This document shows positions 55,599-63,242 of a DNA stretch of 64,000 bases, in pieces. A program made the translations under genes and the position numbers. The DNA comes from Alicyclobacillus tolerans (lineage in GTDB: Bacteria; Bacillota; Bacilli; Alicyclobacillales; Alicyclobacillaceae), in assembly GCF_001447355.1 (NCBI RefSeq), contig NZ_JXBW01000006.1, positions 62,001 through 126,000 on the forward strand, in the 5' to 3' direction. The stretch's first letter is position 1. Every line of letters begins with the position of its first letter. Below the pieces are notes generated by a model. The model saw only the letters and a program-made list of their open reading frames with translations, ran no database searches and was not told the DNA's origin.

Positions 55599-55599
55599 A

Positions 55600-55673
55600 T
55601 GGAGCGGGTGATGGGAATCGAACCCACGCTACCAGCTTGGAAGGCTGGAGTTCTACCATTGAACTACACCCGC
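55600..55673 (-). tRNA. tRNA-Gly (anticodon TCC)
   Basis: The acceptor stem GCGGGTG/CACCCGC, anticodon stem CCAGC/GCTGG with loop CTTCCAA, and T arm GTGGGTTCGATTCCCAT are visible, and the CCA end is encoded (55602-55600). It is one base upstream of tRNA-Arg, so they are probably cotranscribed. Confidence 0.96.
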
Positions 55674-55687
55674 ACGCGTAACTCCAC

Positions 55688-56290
55688 CTATGATAGTTTA
55701 GTCGATTCCGCCATTGATATCAAGATAGGTCGAATGAGTTCCACTGCCTTCGCGCGATGGGAGTATGCAGCCTTCTCTTCCATGGACATTTCTGCGAAGC
55801 GACGCCCTTCGCCATGTGGTGTGAACAGCGGATCGTAGCCAAAGCCATGTGTGCCCCGCGCAAAGTCGTGGACGGTTCCGGTCACTCGTTCTTCCACGGC
55901 GCCGATGACACCATCTGCGTTGGCAAGCGCGACAGCACATGCAAAGTACGCCTCTGCGGACGACAGCCCCTTCTCGTGCATGCGTGCAATCAGCTTAGCA
56001 TGATTCGCGAGATCATCGCCGTGTTTTCCACCATAGCGCGCTGAGTAGATCCCTGGTTCACCATTGAGTTCGGGTACAACCAAGCCAGAATCGTCCGCCA
56101 ACACCATAGCACCGAGTTGCCGCGCATAAAACAAAGCTTTTTCCTGTGCAATCGCAAGAAACGTCGTCGCAGTCTCAGGCGCTTCAGGCAATTCCTTCGG
56201 TAGGGGCAGAAGCTCAGCCGAGATATCTGCGAGTAGCAACTGAAATTCCTCAACCTTATGCACATTCTTTGTGGCAATGAACAATCGCAT
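55688..56290 (-). CDS. rdgB: XTP/dITP pyrophosphatase (Ham1/RdgB)
   Basis: RdgB (200 aa) hydrolyses non-canonical purine triphosphates. FIATKNVHKVEEFQLLL, the catalytic LADDSGLVVPELNGEPGIYSARYGG (shortened: LADDSGLVVPELNG), and THGFGYDPLFTPHGEGRRFAEM are diagnostic. It follows racE, with 17 bp between. Confidence 0.96.
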   Translation of the reverse strand: MRLFIATKNVHKVEEFQLLLADISAELLPLPKELPEAPETATTFLAIAQEKALFYARQLGAMVLADDSGLVVPELNGEPGIYSARYGGKHGDDLANHAKLIARMHEKGLSSAEAYFACAVALANADGVIGAVEERVTGTVHDFARGTHGFGYDPLFTPHGEGRRFAEMSMEEKAAYSHRAKAVELIRPILISMAESTKLS

Positions 56291-56307
56291 TATTTACCAG
56301 ACCATCC

Positions 56308-57153
56308 TTAGGGATTCACCATGCGCTCAATTGTCACGACGAGTGGAGCATCGACATGTTCAACCGCCGTAGCCACCACAGGTTCCGCAAACCAGTTGGC
56401 AAGTGCTACCTTCAAACTGGCAGAGTCCCCTGATGTGAGATAGCGGTATGTGGGCTTGGCGGAATCTGTATTAAGAAGGCTGCGCTCAGCAAGCAACCTT
56501 GCCACGTGATCCGCCGTCGCCTCGGCCGACGAGATGACCTGCACCGCGGCGCCCATCACACGTCGGATGGTCGGTGCGAGCAACGGATAATGTGTGCAAC
56601 CGAGCACCAAACTGTCGATATCACTGCCGGCCAGAGGCTTAAGCGATTGGCGGACGACAGCCTCGACGTGATCCCCATCCAATTGGCCGCGTTCAACGAG
56701 TGGCACAAACAACGGACAAGCCAACTCATGTACAACGATGTCAGGCGCGATTGTACAGATGGCCTTCCGGTAAGCATGGCTCGCGACGGTCACGGAAGTC
56801 CCGATGACACCGATACAACGATTGCGCGTCGCCCTGACTGCCGATACAGCCCCAGGAGCGATCACGCCGACGACCGGAATCGGGAGTCGCTCTTGGAGAC
56901 TGTGCAAGGCGACCGCTGTTGCCGTATTACACGCGACGACCAACAATTTAATGCCGCTTGCAAACAGATAATCTGCAATTTCTTCCGAAAATCGAATGAC
57001 TTCCTCTGGCTGACGGTCGCCATACGGACAGCGAGCACGATCCCCAAAGTAAACCACAGACTCATGTGGTAAGCGCTCTTGTATAGCGCGCATCACTGTT
57101 AAACCGCCAATGCCTGAATCGAACACACCTATCGGCAGCCGCGACGTTTCCAA
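56308..57153 (-). CDS. racE: Glutamate racemase
   Basis: RacE/MurI (281 aa) makes D-glutamate for peptidoglycan. PIGVFDSGIGGLTVMRAIQ, VACNTATAVAL (first catalytic Cys), and LVLGCTHYPLL (second Cys) are intact. TTG 57153 is ten bases after GAGGAG and is preferred; the GTG at 57171 lacks a ribosome site. It lies between the MarR gene and rdgB. Confidence 0.95.
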   Translation of the reverse strand: METSRLPIGVFDSGIGGLTVMRAIQERLPHESVVYFGDRARCPYGDRQPEEVIRFSEEIADYLFASGIKLLVVACNTATAVALHSLQERLPIPVVGVIAPGAVSAVRATRNRCIGVIGTSVTVASHAYRKAICTIAPDIVVHELACPLFVPLVERGQLDGDHVEAVVRQSLKPLAGSDIDSLVLGCTHYPLLAPTIRRVMGAAVQVISSAEATADHVARLLAERSLLNTDSAKPTYRYLTSGDSASLKVALANWFAEPVVATAVEHVDAPLVVTIERMVNP

Positions 57154-57202
57154 GGTATGTGCACTCCTCACGCTGATCTCAGGTGTCGATGAGCACCAAT
57201 CG

Positions 57203-57237
57203 CTACGGCCTGCAACATGCCGTAGGCTGGAGCCTAC
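57203..57237 (-). repeat. Two overlapping hairpins between the MarR gene and racE
   Basis: On the minus strand GTAGGCT (57237-57231) can pair with AGCCTAC (57228-57222), while CTACGGC (57225-57219) can pair with GCCGTAG (57209-57203). The two stems share CTAC and are mutually exclusive at that point. The first includes the MarR-gene stop codon. Confidence 0.5.
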
Positions 57238-57668
57238 TGATTAGCCATATTCGTCAAAAGCAGTTCGAGTGCTTCTAAAATCGTCTTGCGCGTCGAAACG
57301 TCGACATGGCTTAATATGGTATGTAAATAGGCGCGGCGAGCACGAAGCACTTCTTCAATAATTTGTGCCCCCGGCGGCCTTAATTGAACGCGCACAACGC
57401 GACGATCCACCAAGTCGCGTTGTCTACAGACATAGCCAGCCCTTTCCAACCGATCCACCAAGTCGGTCGTCGTGCTGTACGCGAGATACAGCTTGGACGA
57501 CAACTCGCCAATCGTCAGTTCCCCTTCGTTATTGAGTGCGATGAGAGCATCGAACTGCGGCGAGGTAATGTCGTGTTCCCGCAATAAAACACGGCCCTTA
57601 CGGCGGACAGCAGCTGCCACTAAGCGAAGGGACTTTTCAATTTCCTCAACGTACTCGTTGAACTCCAC
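57234..57668 (-). CDS. MarR-family transcriptional regulator
   Basis: This protein of about 144 residues has the MarR winged helix: LREHDITSPQFDALIALNN, LTIGELSSKLYLAYSTTTDLVDRLERAGY, and VDRRVVRVQLRPPG. B. subtilis YsmB, between gerE and racE, is the positional counterpart. GTG 57668 is used because TTGACC-18-TACTAT at 57738-57709 would lie inside any longer reading. The ligand is unknown. Confidence 0.88.
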   Translation of the reverse strand: MEFNEYVEEIEKSLRLVAAAVRRKGRVLLREHDITSPQFDALIALNNEGELTIGELSSKLYLAYSTTTDLVDRLERAGYVCRQRDLVDRRVVRVQLRPPGAQIIEEVLRARRAYLHTILSHVDVSTRKTILEALELLLTNMANQ

Positions 57669-57708
57669 CAAGCCTTGTCCACATCCCGTCCATGCTTGCG
57701 TCCAGTAA

Positions 57709-57738
57709 ATAGTACCACTTACCAATTTCGACGGTCAA
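57709..57738 (-). promoter_or_regulatory. Sigma-A promoter of the MarR-racE-rdgB unit
   Basis: TTGACC (57738-57733), 18 bases, TACTAT (57714-57709), about 40 bases before the chosen start codon. Confidence 0.65.
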
Positions 57739-57780
57739 CGGACAAATCTCGACATGAAGTTCACTGCCAAATAAGACGCT

Positions 57781-57808
57781 GAACACCCCTACGTAGGTAG
57801 GGGTGTTC
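57781..57808 (-). terminator. Terminator after gerE
   Basis: GAACACCCCTAC (57808-57797) pairs exactly with GTAGGGGTGTTC (57792-57781) over a four-base loop. A modest T-rich run follows. It begins four bases after the gerE stop. Confidence 0.85.
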
Positions 57809-57811
57809 GGA

Positions 57812-58039
57812 TCAAATCACAAGCTCACCCAATCGAACCAATTCGACAACCGCTTGCGACCGGCCTTTGACGTTCAGCTTTTTCATCACATTCGAGATAT
57901 GGTTGCGAACCGTCTTCTCACTGACGAACAGCTGCCCGGCGATCTCTTTGGTCGTCTTATCCTGAACAAGGAGTTCAAATACCTCCCGTTCCCGATTTGT
58001 GAGCAGCGATTTTACGCGCGCGTCCTTGGCAGGTGCCAT
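57812..58039 (-). CDS. gerE: GerE, LuxR-type late sporulation regulator
   Basis: GerE (75 aa) is the last regulator of the mother-cell programme, acting with sigma-K on coat genes. It is a bare LuxR-type HTH: LLTNREREVFELLVQDKTTKEIAGQLFVSEKTVRNHISNVMKKLNVKGRSQAVVEL (residues 12-67; key residues REREV, TTKEIA, TVRNHISN). It has no receiver domain, which distinguishes it from response regulators. ATG 58039 follows AAGGAGGGATAAGGGG. A sigma-K promoter match lies upstream, and it neighbours the MarR and racE genes as in B. subtilis. Confidence 0.94.
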   Translation of the reverse strand: MAPAKDARVKSLLTNREREVFELLVQDKTTKEIAGQLFVSEKTVRNHISNVMKKLNVKGRSQAVVELVRLGELVI

Positions 58040-58088
58040 CCCCTTATCCCTCCTTGTCGAGTAATACAAGAGCGGGATACAGTCAGGG

Positions 58089-58116
58089 TATAGTATGACA
58101 CCTCGCAAGCGAGCGT
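58089..58116 (-). promoter_or_regulatory. Candidate sigma-K promoter of gerE
   Basis: AC (58116-58115), 17 bases, CATACTATA (58097-58089) on the minus strand. The -10 fits CATANNNTA exactly. gerE is sigma-K dependent in B. subtilis. It lies about 50 bases before the ATG. Confidence 0.7.
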
Positions 58117-58176
58117 TCCGCGACGTATCCGGGATGGGCGACTGGCAGCCAATCACGCCAAGCCTTCTCCCTCCCT

Positions 58177-59355
58177 TTACCCTTTCTTCCGTGCCTTTAT
58201 CGCTCCGGCCAATTGTTGCAGCCCTTGTTCGAGCAAGGCGCGTGGACAAGCGATGTTCATGCGTTGGAAGCCCTCACCTTCCCGACCGAATAGGTGGCCC
58301 TCATTCAGGCCTAGGCGAGCTTCTTCAATCAAAAACTGATCAAGTTCTTGCGGACTCAACCCTAGTGCACGAAAGTCGAGCCAGACCAGATACGTTCCTT
58401 CCGGCCTGAACATGCGCACTTCGGGAACGTTTTGCTGTAAAAATGACTCCATAAAATCGAGATTGCCTGCAAGGTAATGCAACAAATCATCCAGCCAGTT
58501 TTCACCGTGGTTGTATGCCGCAATCATCGCCTCAACGCCAAATACATTTAACTCCGCCATGGCGGCGCGCGCCGACGCAGACTGGTACTTGCGCCGCAAA
58601 TCGCCATCTTCAGCAATGATGTAAGCGGTATTCAGCCCAGCCAAGTTAAAGGTCTTGCTCGGAGCCGCGCACGTGATCGAACGGGCCGCAAAGCTTGGGT
58701 CAAGCGACGCAAACGGAATGTGGCGATGTGGCGCAAAGACGAGATCAGCATGAATTTCATCAGCCACCACGAGCACATCGTGACGCAGACAAATCTCGCC
58801 GACCCGCCTGAGTTCATCCTCTGTCCAGACGCGACCCACAGGATTGTGAGGAGAGCACAAAAACATAACCTTGGCGTGACGCGCCTTCTCCTCAAGGTCT
58901 GCAAAATCGATTTCATAGCGACCGTTACGTTCCACAAGTGGATTTTCAATGACAGTTCGATTCCAACTCGCAATCGTCCGCTTGAATGGGTGGTATACGG
59001 GCGGTTGGATCAGCACACCTTCTCCGGGTTCTGTGAAGGCCTGGACGATCACGGATAATGCAGGCACCACCCCTGGTGCGGGAACAATCGCTTCCGGCGC
59101 AATGGTCCACGCATGTCTGCGCTGCATCCAAGACACGATGCTGTCGACATACGCTTGAGACTTCATGGTATAGCCATACACTCCATGTTGAACGCGGCGC
59201 ATCAACGCCTCTTGTACGGCTGAAGGCGACGGAAAATCCATATCGGCAACCCACATGGGCAAAACATCTGTGCGGCCAAATCTCGAGGCCAAGGAATCCC
59301 ATTTCGAGGCCGCAGTATTCCACCTGTCAATGACTTGATCAAAATTGTACGACAC
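58177..59355 (-). CDS. PatB/MalY-type C-S lyase (aminotransferase fold)
   Basis: This 392-residue PLP enzyme belongs to the PatB/MalY group, usually cystathionine beta-lyases. LPMWVADMDFPSPSAVQEAL, FLCSPHNPVGRVWTEDEL, VADEIHADLVF, and the PLP lysine in CAAPSKTFNLAGLNTAY are intact. GTG 59355 follows GGAGGATGCAAC. In methionine metabolism it would cleave cystathionine to homocysteine, pyruvate and ammonia. It is divergent from the sulfurtransferase at 59600. Confidence 0.92.
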   Translation of the reverse strand: MSYNFDQVIDRWNTAASKWDSLASRFGRTDVLPMWVADMDFPSPSAVQEALMRRVQHGVYGYTMKSQAYVDSIVSWMQRRHAWTIAPEAIVPAPGVVPALSVIVQAFTEPGEGVLIQPPVYHPFKRTIASWNRTVIENPLVERNGRYEIDFADLEEKARHAKVMFLCSPHNPVGRVWTEDELRRVGEICLRHDVLVVADEIHADLVFAPHRHIPFASLDPSFAARSITCAAPSKTFNLAGLNTAYIIAEDGDLRRKYQSASARAAMAELNVFGVEAMIAAYNHGENWLDDLLHYLAGNLDFMESFLQQNVPEVRMFRPEGTYLVWLDFRALGLSPQELDQFLIEEARLGLNEGHLFGREGEGFQRMNIACPRALLEQGLQQLAGAIKARKKG

Positions 59356-59599
59356 GTTGCATCCTCCGTTCACCCGCCTTTGCACTGGGCGATCCATCCG
59401 CATCGGCGGTTCATACCAATACACATCTACTCTATCACAAGCACCTCAGATAGTGTCCTTCTGCCGGAAGGAAGCGCTAGAAAAATGGAGAATTTCCTCT
59501 TGCGTATTGACGCGACATTCTCTAATTTTAATTTAAGGGGTCGGAAAACAGGGTTTTCGGTTTGCCACCTCTACGTTCCGATTTCAAGGAGGTCGTACC

Positions 59600-60433
59600 A
59601 TGGCAAAGGACGCACTTGTCACAACAGAGTGGGTAGCTGCCCACAAAAATGATCCCAACGTACTTCTCGTAGAAGTCGATGTCGACACCAGCGCATACGA
59701 AAGTGGTCACATTCAAGGCGCTATCGCGTGGAACTGGACGACCCAATTGAATGACCAAGTTCGCCGCGACATTCTGAACCAGGAACAGTGGGCGGAGCTG
59801 TTGAGCAATAGCGGCGCAACGCCAGAGACGCTCATCGTCCTCTACGGCGACAACAACAACTGGTTCGCTGCATTTGCTTATTGGCAATTGAAGATCTTCG
59901 GTCACGAGAACGTCAAACTGATGGACGGCGGCCGTAAAAAGTGGGAACTCGAAGGTCGCGAACTTGTCAAGGAAGTTCCGTCGCGCGCGAAAACGCAATA
60001 CCCTGTTCCAAACCGCGATCTCGACACTTCTATTCGCGCTCGCCAGATCGACGTTTTGAATTCGCTGAACAAGGGTAATGTCGCTCTGGTCGACGTCCGG
60101 AGTCCACAGGAGTTCACAGGCGAAGTCATCGCACCTCCCGGCATGACGGAAACAGCTCAACGCGGCGGTCACATTCCGGGCGCAGTCAATGTACCGTGGG
60201 GCAAGGCTGTCAACGAAGACGGCACCTTCAAATCGGAAGCTGAGCTTAAGCAGTTATACGAATCGGTCGGCGTTACCCCTGACAAAGAGGTCATTGCATA
60301 CTGCCGCATTGGCGAACGGTCCTCACATACCTGGTTCGTCCTTCGCGAGTTGCTTGGCTTCCAAAACGTCAAGAACTACGACGGATCGTGGACGGAATGG
60401 GGCAGCATGGTAGGGGTGCCCATTGAGCGATAA
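59600..60433 (+). CDS. Thiosulfate/3-mercaptopyruvate sulfurtransferase
   Basis: This 277-residue protein has two rhodanese domains. The N-terminal inactive one has LLVEVDVDTSAYESGHIQGA; the C-terminal one has LVDVRSPQEFTG and the active-site loop IAYCRIGERSSHTWFVL with the catalytic Cys. It transfers sulfane sulfur from thiosulfate or mercaptopyruvate; the loop CRIGERS is more like thiosulfate-type enzymes. CAAGGAGG precedes the ATG. It overlaps the next gene by 11 bp. Confidence 0.93.
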   Translation: MAKDALVTTEWVAAHKNDPNVLLVEVDVDTSAYESGHIQGAIAWNWTTQLNDQVRRDILNQEQWAELLSNSGATPETLIVLYGDNNNWFAAFAYWQLKIFGHENVKLMDGGRKKWELEGRELVKEVPSRAKTQYPVPNRDLDTSIRARQIDVLNSLNKGNVALVDVRSPQEFTGEVIAPPGMTETAQRGGHIPGAVNVPWGKAVNEDGTFKSEAELKQLYESVGVTPDKEVIAYCRIGERSSHTWFVLRELLGFQNVKNYDGSWTEWGSMVGVPIER

Positions 60434-60818
60434 GCACACACTCTATCGCGCTGACACGCAACCTCCGGCGAAGCGCTTGCTTGAAGCCATGACGTCCAAA
60501 CAGAAGCCTGATATAGCGCAATTGTTTTTTAATGCGAGCGTGTTGGACACGTATCGCGAGCGCGACGGTTTCCGCATTATCCGCACCGACACGTCTGGCA
60601 GGCTGAGTAAGCCAGGTGGCTGGAGCGTCGACTTCGGTATCAGCGGCGAAGGCGACCGGTATATACATATCCCGGCGCACGCATGGGTGCATCGCATCCC
60701 GGTCGAAGAGCAAGCGCATTGGCTAGAATACGCCTTGACACTGCCGCTAAGCGACAACTTCGTCCGCGGCGTCGTTCGCCCCGGCTGCATAGATGACGGA
60801 CCCATTCGCAACTGGTAA
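60423..60818 (+). CDS. Unknown 131-residue protein coupled to the sulfurtransferase
   Basis: The TTG at 60423 starts a 131-residue protein overlapping the sulfurtransferase by 11 bp, with GGGGTG upstream inside that gene. No family is recognised. Visible features are a basic N-terminus (LYRADTQPPAKRLLEAM), a beta-rich middle (FRIIRTDTSGRLSKPGGWSVDFGISGEGDRYIHIPAHAWVHRI), and a C-terminal segment with one Cys (VVRPGCIDDGPIRNW). The His/Trp cluster and the lone Cys could bind a ligand, metal or persulfide; this is speculation. Confidence 0.75.
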   Translation: MSDKHTLYRADTQPPAKRLLEAMTSKQKPDIAQLFFNASVLDTYRERDGFRIIRTDTSGRLSKPGGWSVDFGISGEGDRYIHIPAHAWVHRIPVEEQAHWLEYALTLPLSDNFVRGVVRPGCIDDGPIRNW

Positions 60819-60825
60819 GGTATTA

Positions 60826-60857
60826 GGGGAAGCCTTTGGCACAGGCCTGGCTTCCCC
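60826..60857 (+). terminator. Hairpin after the 131-residue gene
   Basis: GGGGAAGCC (60826-60834) pairs with GGCTTCCCC (60849-60857) over a 14-base loop that has inner pairing (TTGGC/GCC). There is no good T run, so it is a weak terminator candidate. Confidence 0.5.
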
Positions 60858-60925
60858 TCTCCGTATATGGGCCAGCGAAAGCAGGGCGGAAAGGATCATA
60901 CCCGCCCGAGAAAGGATCGAGTTTC

Positions 60926-61657
60926 ATGCGCGAAAGCGTCCCGCTTTATAAGCAATTAAAAGCCGAGCTGTTATCGAAAATTCGCAAGGGAGAATGGGAG
61001 CCAGGGCAGCAACTTCCGTCGGAAGCGGAACTGGCAACCTTGTTTGCCGTAAGCCGGACGACGGTTCGGCAAGCTGTGGGCGATTTGGTCAGCTCGGGAT
61101 TTGTCATACGCCGCCAGGGCAAAGGCACGTATGTGGCAGAACAGGCCTTTCATTCCACAGCCACCACACTATACGGATTTGCGGAAGAACTGAGAGCAGC
61201 GGGATACGAGGTCAATATTGTTCTTGATCGCCTTGAAGAACGGGAGTGTCCAGAGGATGTTGCCGCCATCTTACGGCAAAGCAAAAACCGACGTATTCTG
61301 TATGTCGAACGGACGGCACACGTCGACGACCTGTGCTATTTTCGGGAGACTTCATACATTGTACCACCTTATCACATCGACCTCGCCAAGGTGATCAGCC
61401 AACGCTTGGCGTACGATTACATATATGGATTTTTTGAGCAAAATGGTGTGCGAATCAACTCAGGCAATCAGACGATTTCGGCAGAACTTGCAGACGAAAC
61501 GGACTGCAGCGTCTTTCAACTTGAACCTCCCGCTGCCGTGCTTGCAATCGAACGCATCACGCGCGACGAGTCTGGCGCAGCCGTCGAGTACTCCCAGGTT
61601 CGCTACCCTGCCTCTCGCTATCGCCTCCACCTCAATCTCCTTCGACACACGGATTAA
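60926..61657 (+). CDS. GntR-family regulator with UTRA domain
   Basis: This 243-residue HutC-subfamily repressor has an N-terminal winged helix (PLYKQLKAELLSKIRKGEW, LPSEAELATLFAVSRTTVRQAV, and GFVIRRQGKGTYVA). The UTRA ligand domain (LYGFAEELRAAGYEV and AVEYSQVRYPASRYRL) follows. ATG 60926 follows GAGAAAGGATCG. UTRA proteins bind small metabolites such as sugar phosphates or urocanate. Its likely target is the exporter downstream, whose promoter region has a strong palindrome. Confidence 0.9.
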   Translation: MRESVPLYKQLKAELLSKIRKGEWEPGQQLPSEAELATLFAVSRTTVRQAVGDLVSSGFVIRRQGKGTYVAEQAFHSTATTLYGFAEELRAAGYEVNIVLDRLEERECPEDVAAILRQSKNRRILYVERTAHVDDLCYFRETSYIVPPYHIDLAKVISQRLAYDYIYGFFEQNGVRINSGNQTISAELADETDCSVFQLEPPAAVLAIERITRDESGAAVEYSQVRYPASRYRLHLNLLRHTD

Positions 61658-61710
61658 TTCGACCTATACAAAATACACGGCCTTCGCTACAATGGTCGTG
61701 TTGAATCTTA

Positions 61711-61732
61711 CTTGTTATGATGTCATAACAAG
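61711..61732. promoter_or_regulatory. Palindromic operator overlapping an extended -10
   Basis: CTTGTTATGA (61711-61720) and TCATAACAAG (61723-61732) form a perfect 10-bp-arm inverted repeat with a two-base centre. On the plus strand the extended -10 TGTTATGAT (61713-61721) lies inside it, so a bound repressor would block the promoter. The GntR protein encoded just upstream is the natural candidate. The exporter gene starts about 80 bases later. Confidence 0.7.
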
Positions 61733-61814
61733 CATCTGCATAGTGACCATAGAATTGGCGAGCTGACACCAGGTTTGCTTGGCTTTGCATCGCCGCACGC
61801 GGTAGGTGACCAAG

Positions 61815-63242
61815 ATGCATTCACATGTAAAAGGTCGTACAGTGTTGCACCGCTTTCCCCTTAAGGCTGTTTCCTCGAGCCCACATGGCGTCTGGTTTGT
61901 CGTAGGTACAGTCTGCCTCGGAGCCTTCATGGCGGCCCTTGACGCGAGTATTATCAGCATAGCCTTACCAAAACTGGAACAGTCGTTTCGAACGACGATG
62001 GCACAAATCGAATGGGTCAGCTTGATTTATTTGCTCGCACTGGCAGGTTGTATCGTGACATTTGGGAGACTGTCCGATATCTTGGGTAGAAGGCCCATGT
62101 ATACCTTTGGCTTTTGCGTATTCTTGGTCGGATCTGCCCTCTGCGGCGCGGCGTGGAGCTTGCCCTCCCTGCTCGCTTTTCGCGTACTTCAAGGTATAGG
62201 CGCTGCCATGCTACAGGCAAACAGCGTTTCCATAATCACCGCAGCGACCGATGCAAGCCGCCGCGGCCAAGCCATCGGCTTTCAAGCGCTCGCGCAAGGA
62301 CTTGGTCTGAGCTTGGGGCCATTATTGGGCGGTGTTCTGACACATATGGGATCTTGGCGTCTCATCTTCTATATGAACGTTCCCGTCGGCGTTGTCGGGA
62401 TCTTGTCGGCCATTCTTTGCCTCCCGCGCGATCGCGATGGTCAATCTCACCCAGCATTCGATTGGGCGGGATCTATCACATTGGCCGGTATGCTTGTCGC
62501 GACGATGTACGTATTAAAAGAGGGATTTCGCCCACATAGCTCCATTGTGGTAACCGCGTGTATCGTTCTGGGAATTGTCTTGCTCGGAGCACTTTTCGTG
62601 ACTCTGGAGAGAAGGCACAGCTCGCCCCTGATTTCTCTGGCATACATCGAACGTCGACTCATATGGCTCGGCAATCTCAGCTCTATCCTGGCATTCAGCG
62701 TCATGTATGCGATCACGCTGCTGGTACCGTACTGGTTCGTGCATATCGAACATCGCTCGTCAGCCACTGCAGGGCTTTTGCTGACAACCTTGCCCATCGG
62801 TATGGCACTTTGTACACCGTTTGCCGGGCGTCTGGCAGACAAATGGTCACAGCAGCGTGTCGCTGCAGTCGGCATGGCTGTTGCAGGGATTGGGTGTGTG
62901 TTGCTCACGTTGTATGCGTATCGCACCCCCATTTTTCTCTGCGGCCTTTTCTGCATCGGATGTGGTGTCGGAGCGTTCACGCCGGCGAACAACGCCCGCG
63001 TGATGAATGCCACGCCGAAACACGACCTCGGCGTGGCTGGCGGAATCCTGAATATGTCGCGCACTCTCGGCATGGGGGTCGGCGTCACGATAGGCGGATT
63101 GAGCGTGGAATTGCTAACAGCCGCATTGGGCCAACATGCCGTTGCAACGGCATACCGCGGCAGTTTCATTGTCGCCGCGGTTTTCGCCTTGGTGGCGCTC
63201 ATTCTCAGCCTTGTGCCAGCCCCGTCGTCGACAGATGTTTAA
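61815..63242 (+). CDS. DHA2-family MFS exporter
   Basis: This 475-residue protein belongs to the EmrB/QacA (DHA2) drug:H+ antiporter family, with about 14 hydrophobic segments. Motif A is GRLSDILGRRP; motif D-like ALDASIISIALP lies in helix 1; the antiporter motif C region reads GLGLSLGPLLGGVL. ATG 61815 follows GTAGGTGACC. The substrate is unknown. Its last 38 bases overlap the end of the opposing TrhO gene. Confidence 0.93.
   Translation: MHSHVKGRTVLHRFPLKAVSSSPHGVWFVVGTVCLGAFMAALDASIISIALPKLEQSFRTTMAQIEWVSLIYLLALAGCIVTFGRLSDILGRRPMYTFGFCVFLVGSALCGAAWSLPSLLAFRVLQGIGAAMLQANSVSIITAATDASRRGQAIGFQALAQGLGLSLGPLLGGVLTHMGSWRLIFYMNVPVGVVGILSAILCLPRDRDGQSHPAFDWAGSITLAGMLVATMYVLKEGFRPHSSIVVTACIVLGIVLLGALFVTLERRHSSPLISLAYIERRLIWLGNLSSILAFSVMYAITLLVPYWFVHIEHRSSATAGLLLTTLPIGMALCTPFAGRLADKWSQQRVAAVGMAVAGIGCVLLTLYAYRTPIFLCGLFCIGCGVGAFTPANNARVMNATPKHDLGVAGGILNMSRTLGMGVGVTIGGLSVELLTAALGQHAVATAYRGSFIVAAVFALVALILSLVPAPSSTDV

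Noticed and set aside
59356-59599. SAM riboswitch between the C-S lyase and the sulfurtransferase
   Set aside because: No S-box core elements or terminator are visible on either strand; only a weak TTGACG-16-TAATTT promoter match (59507-59534).
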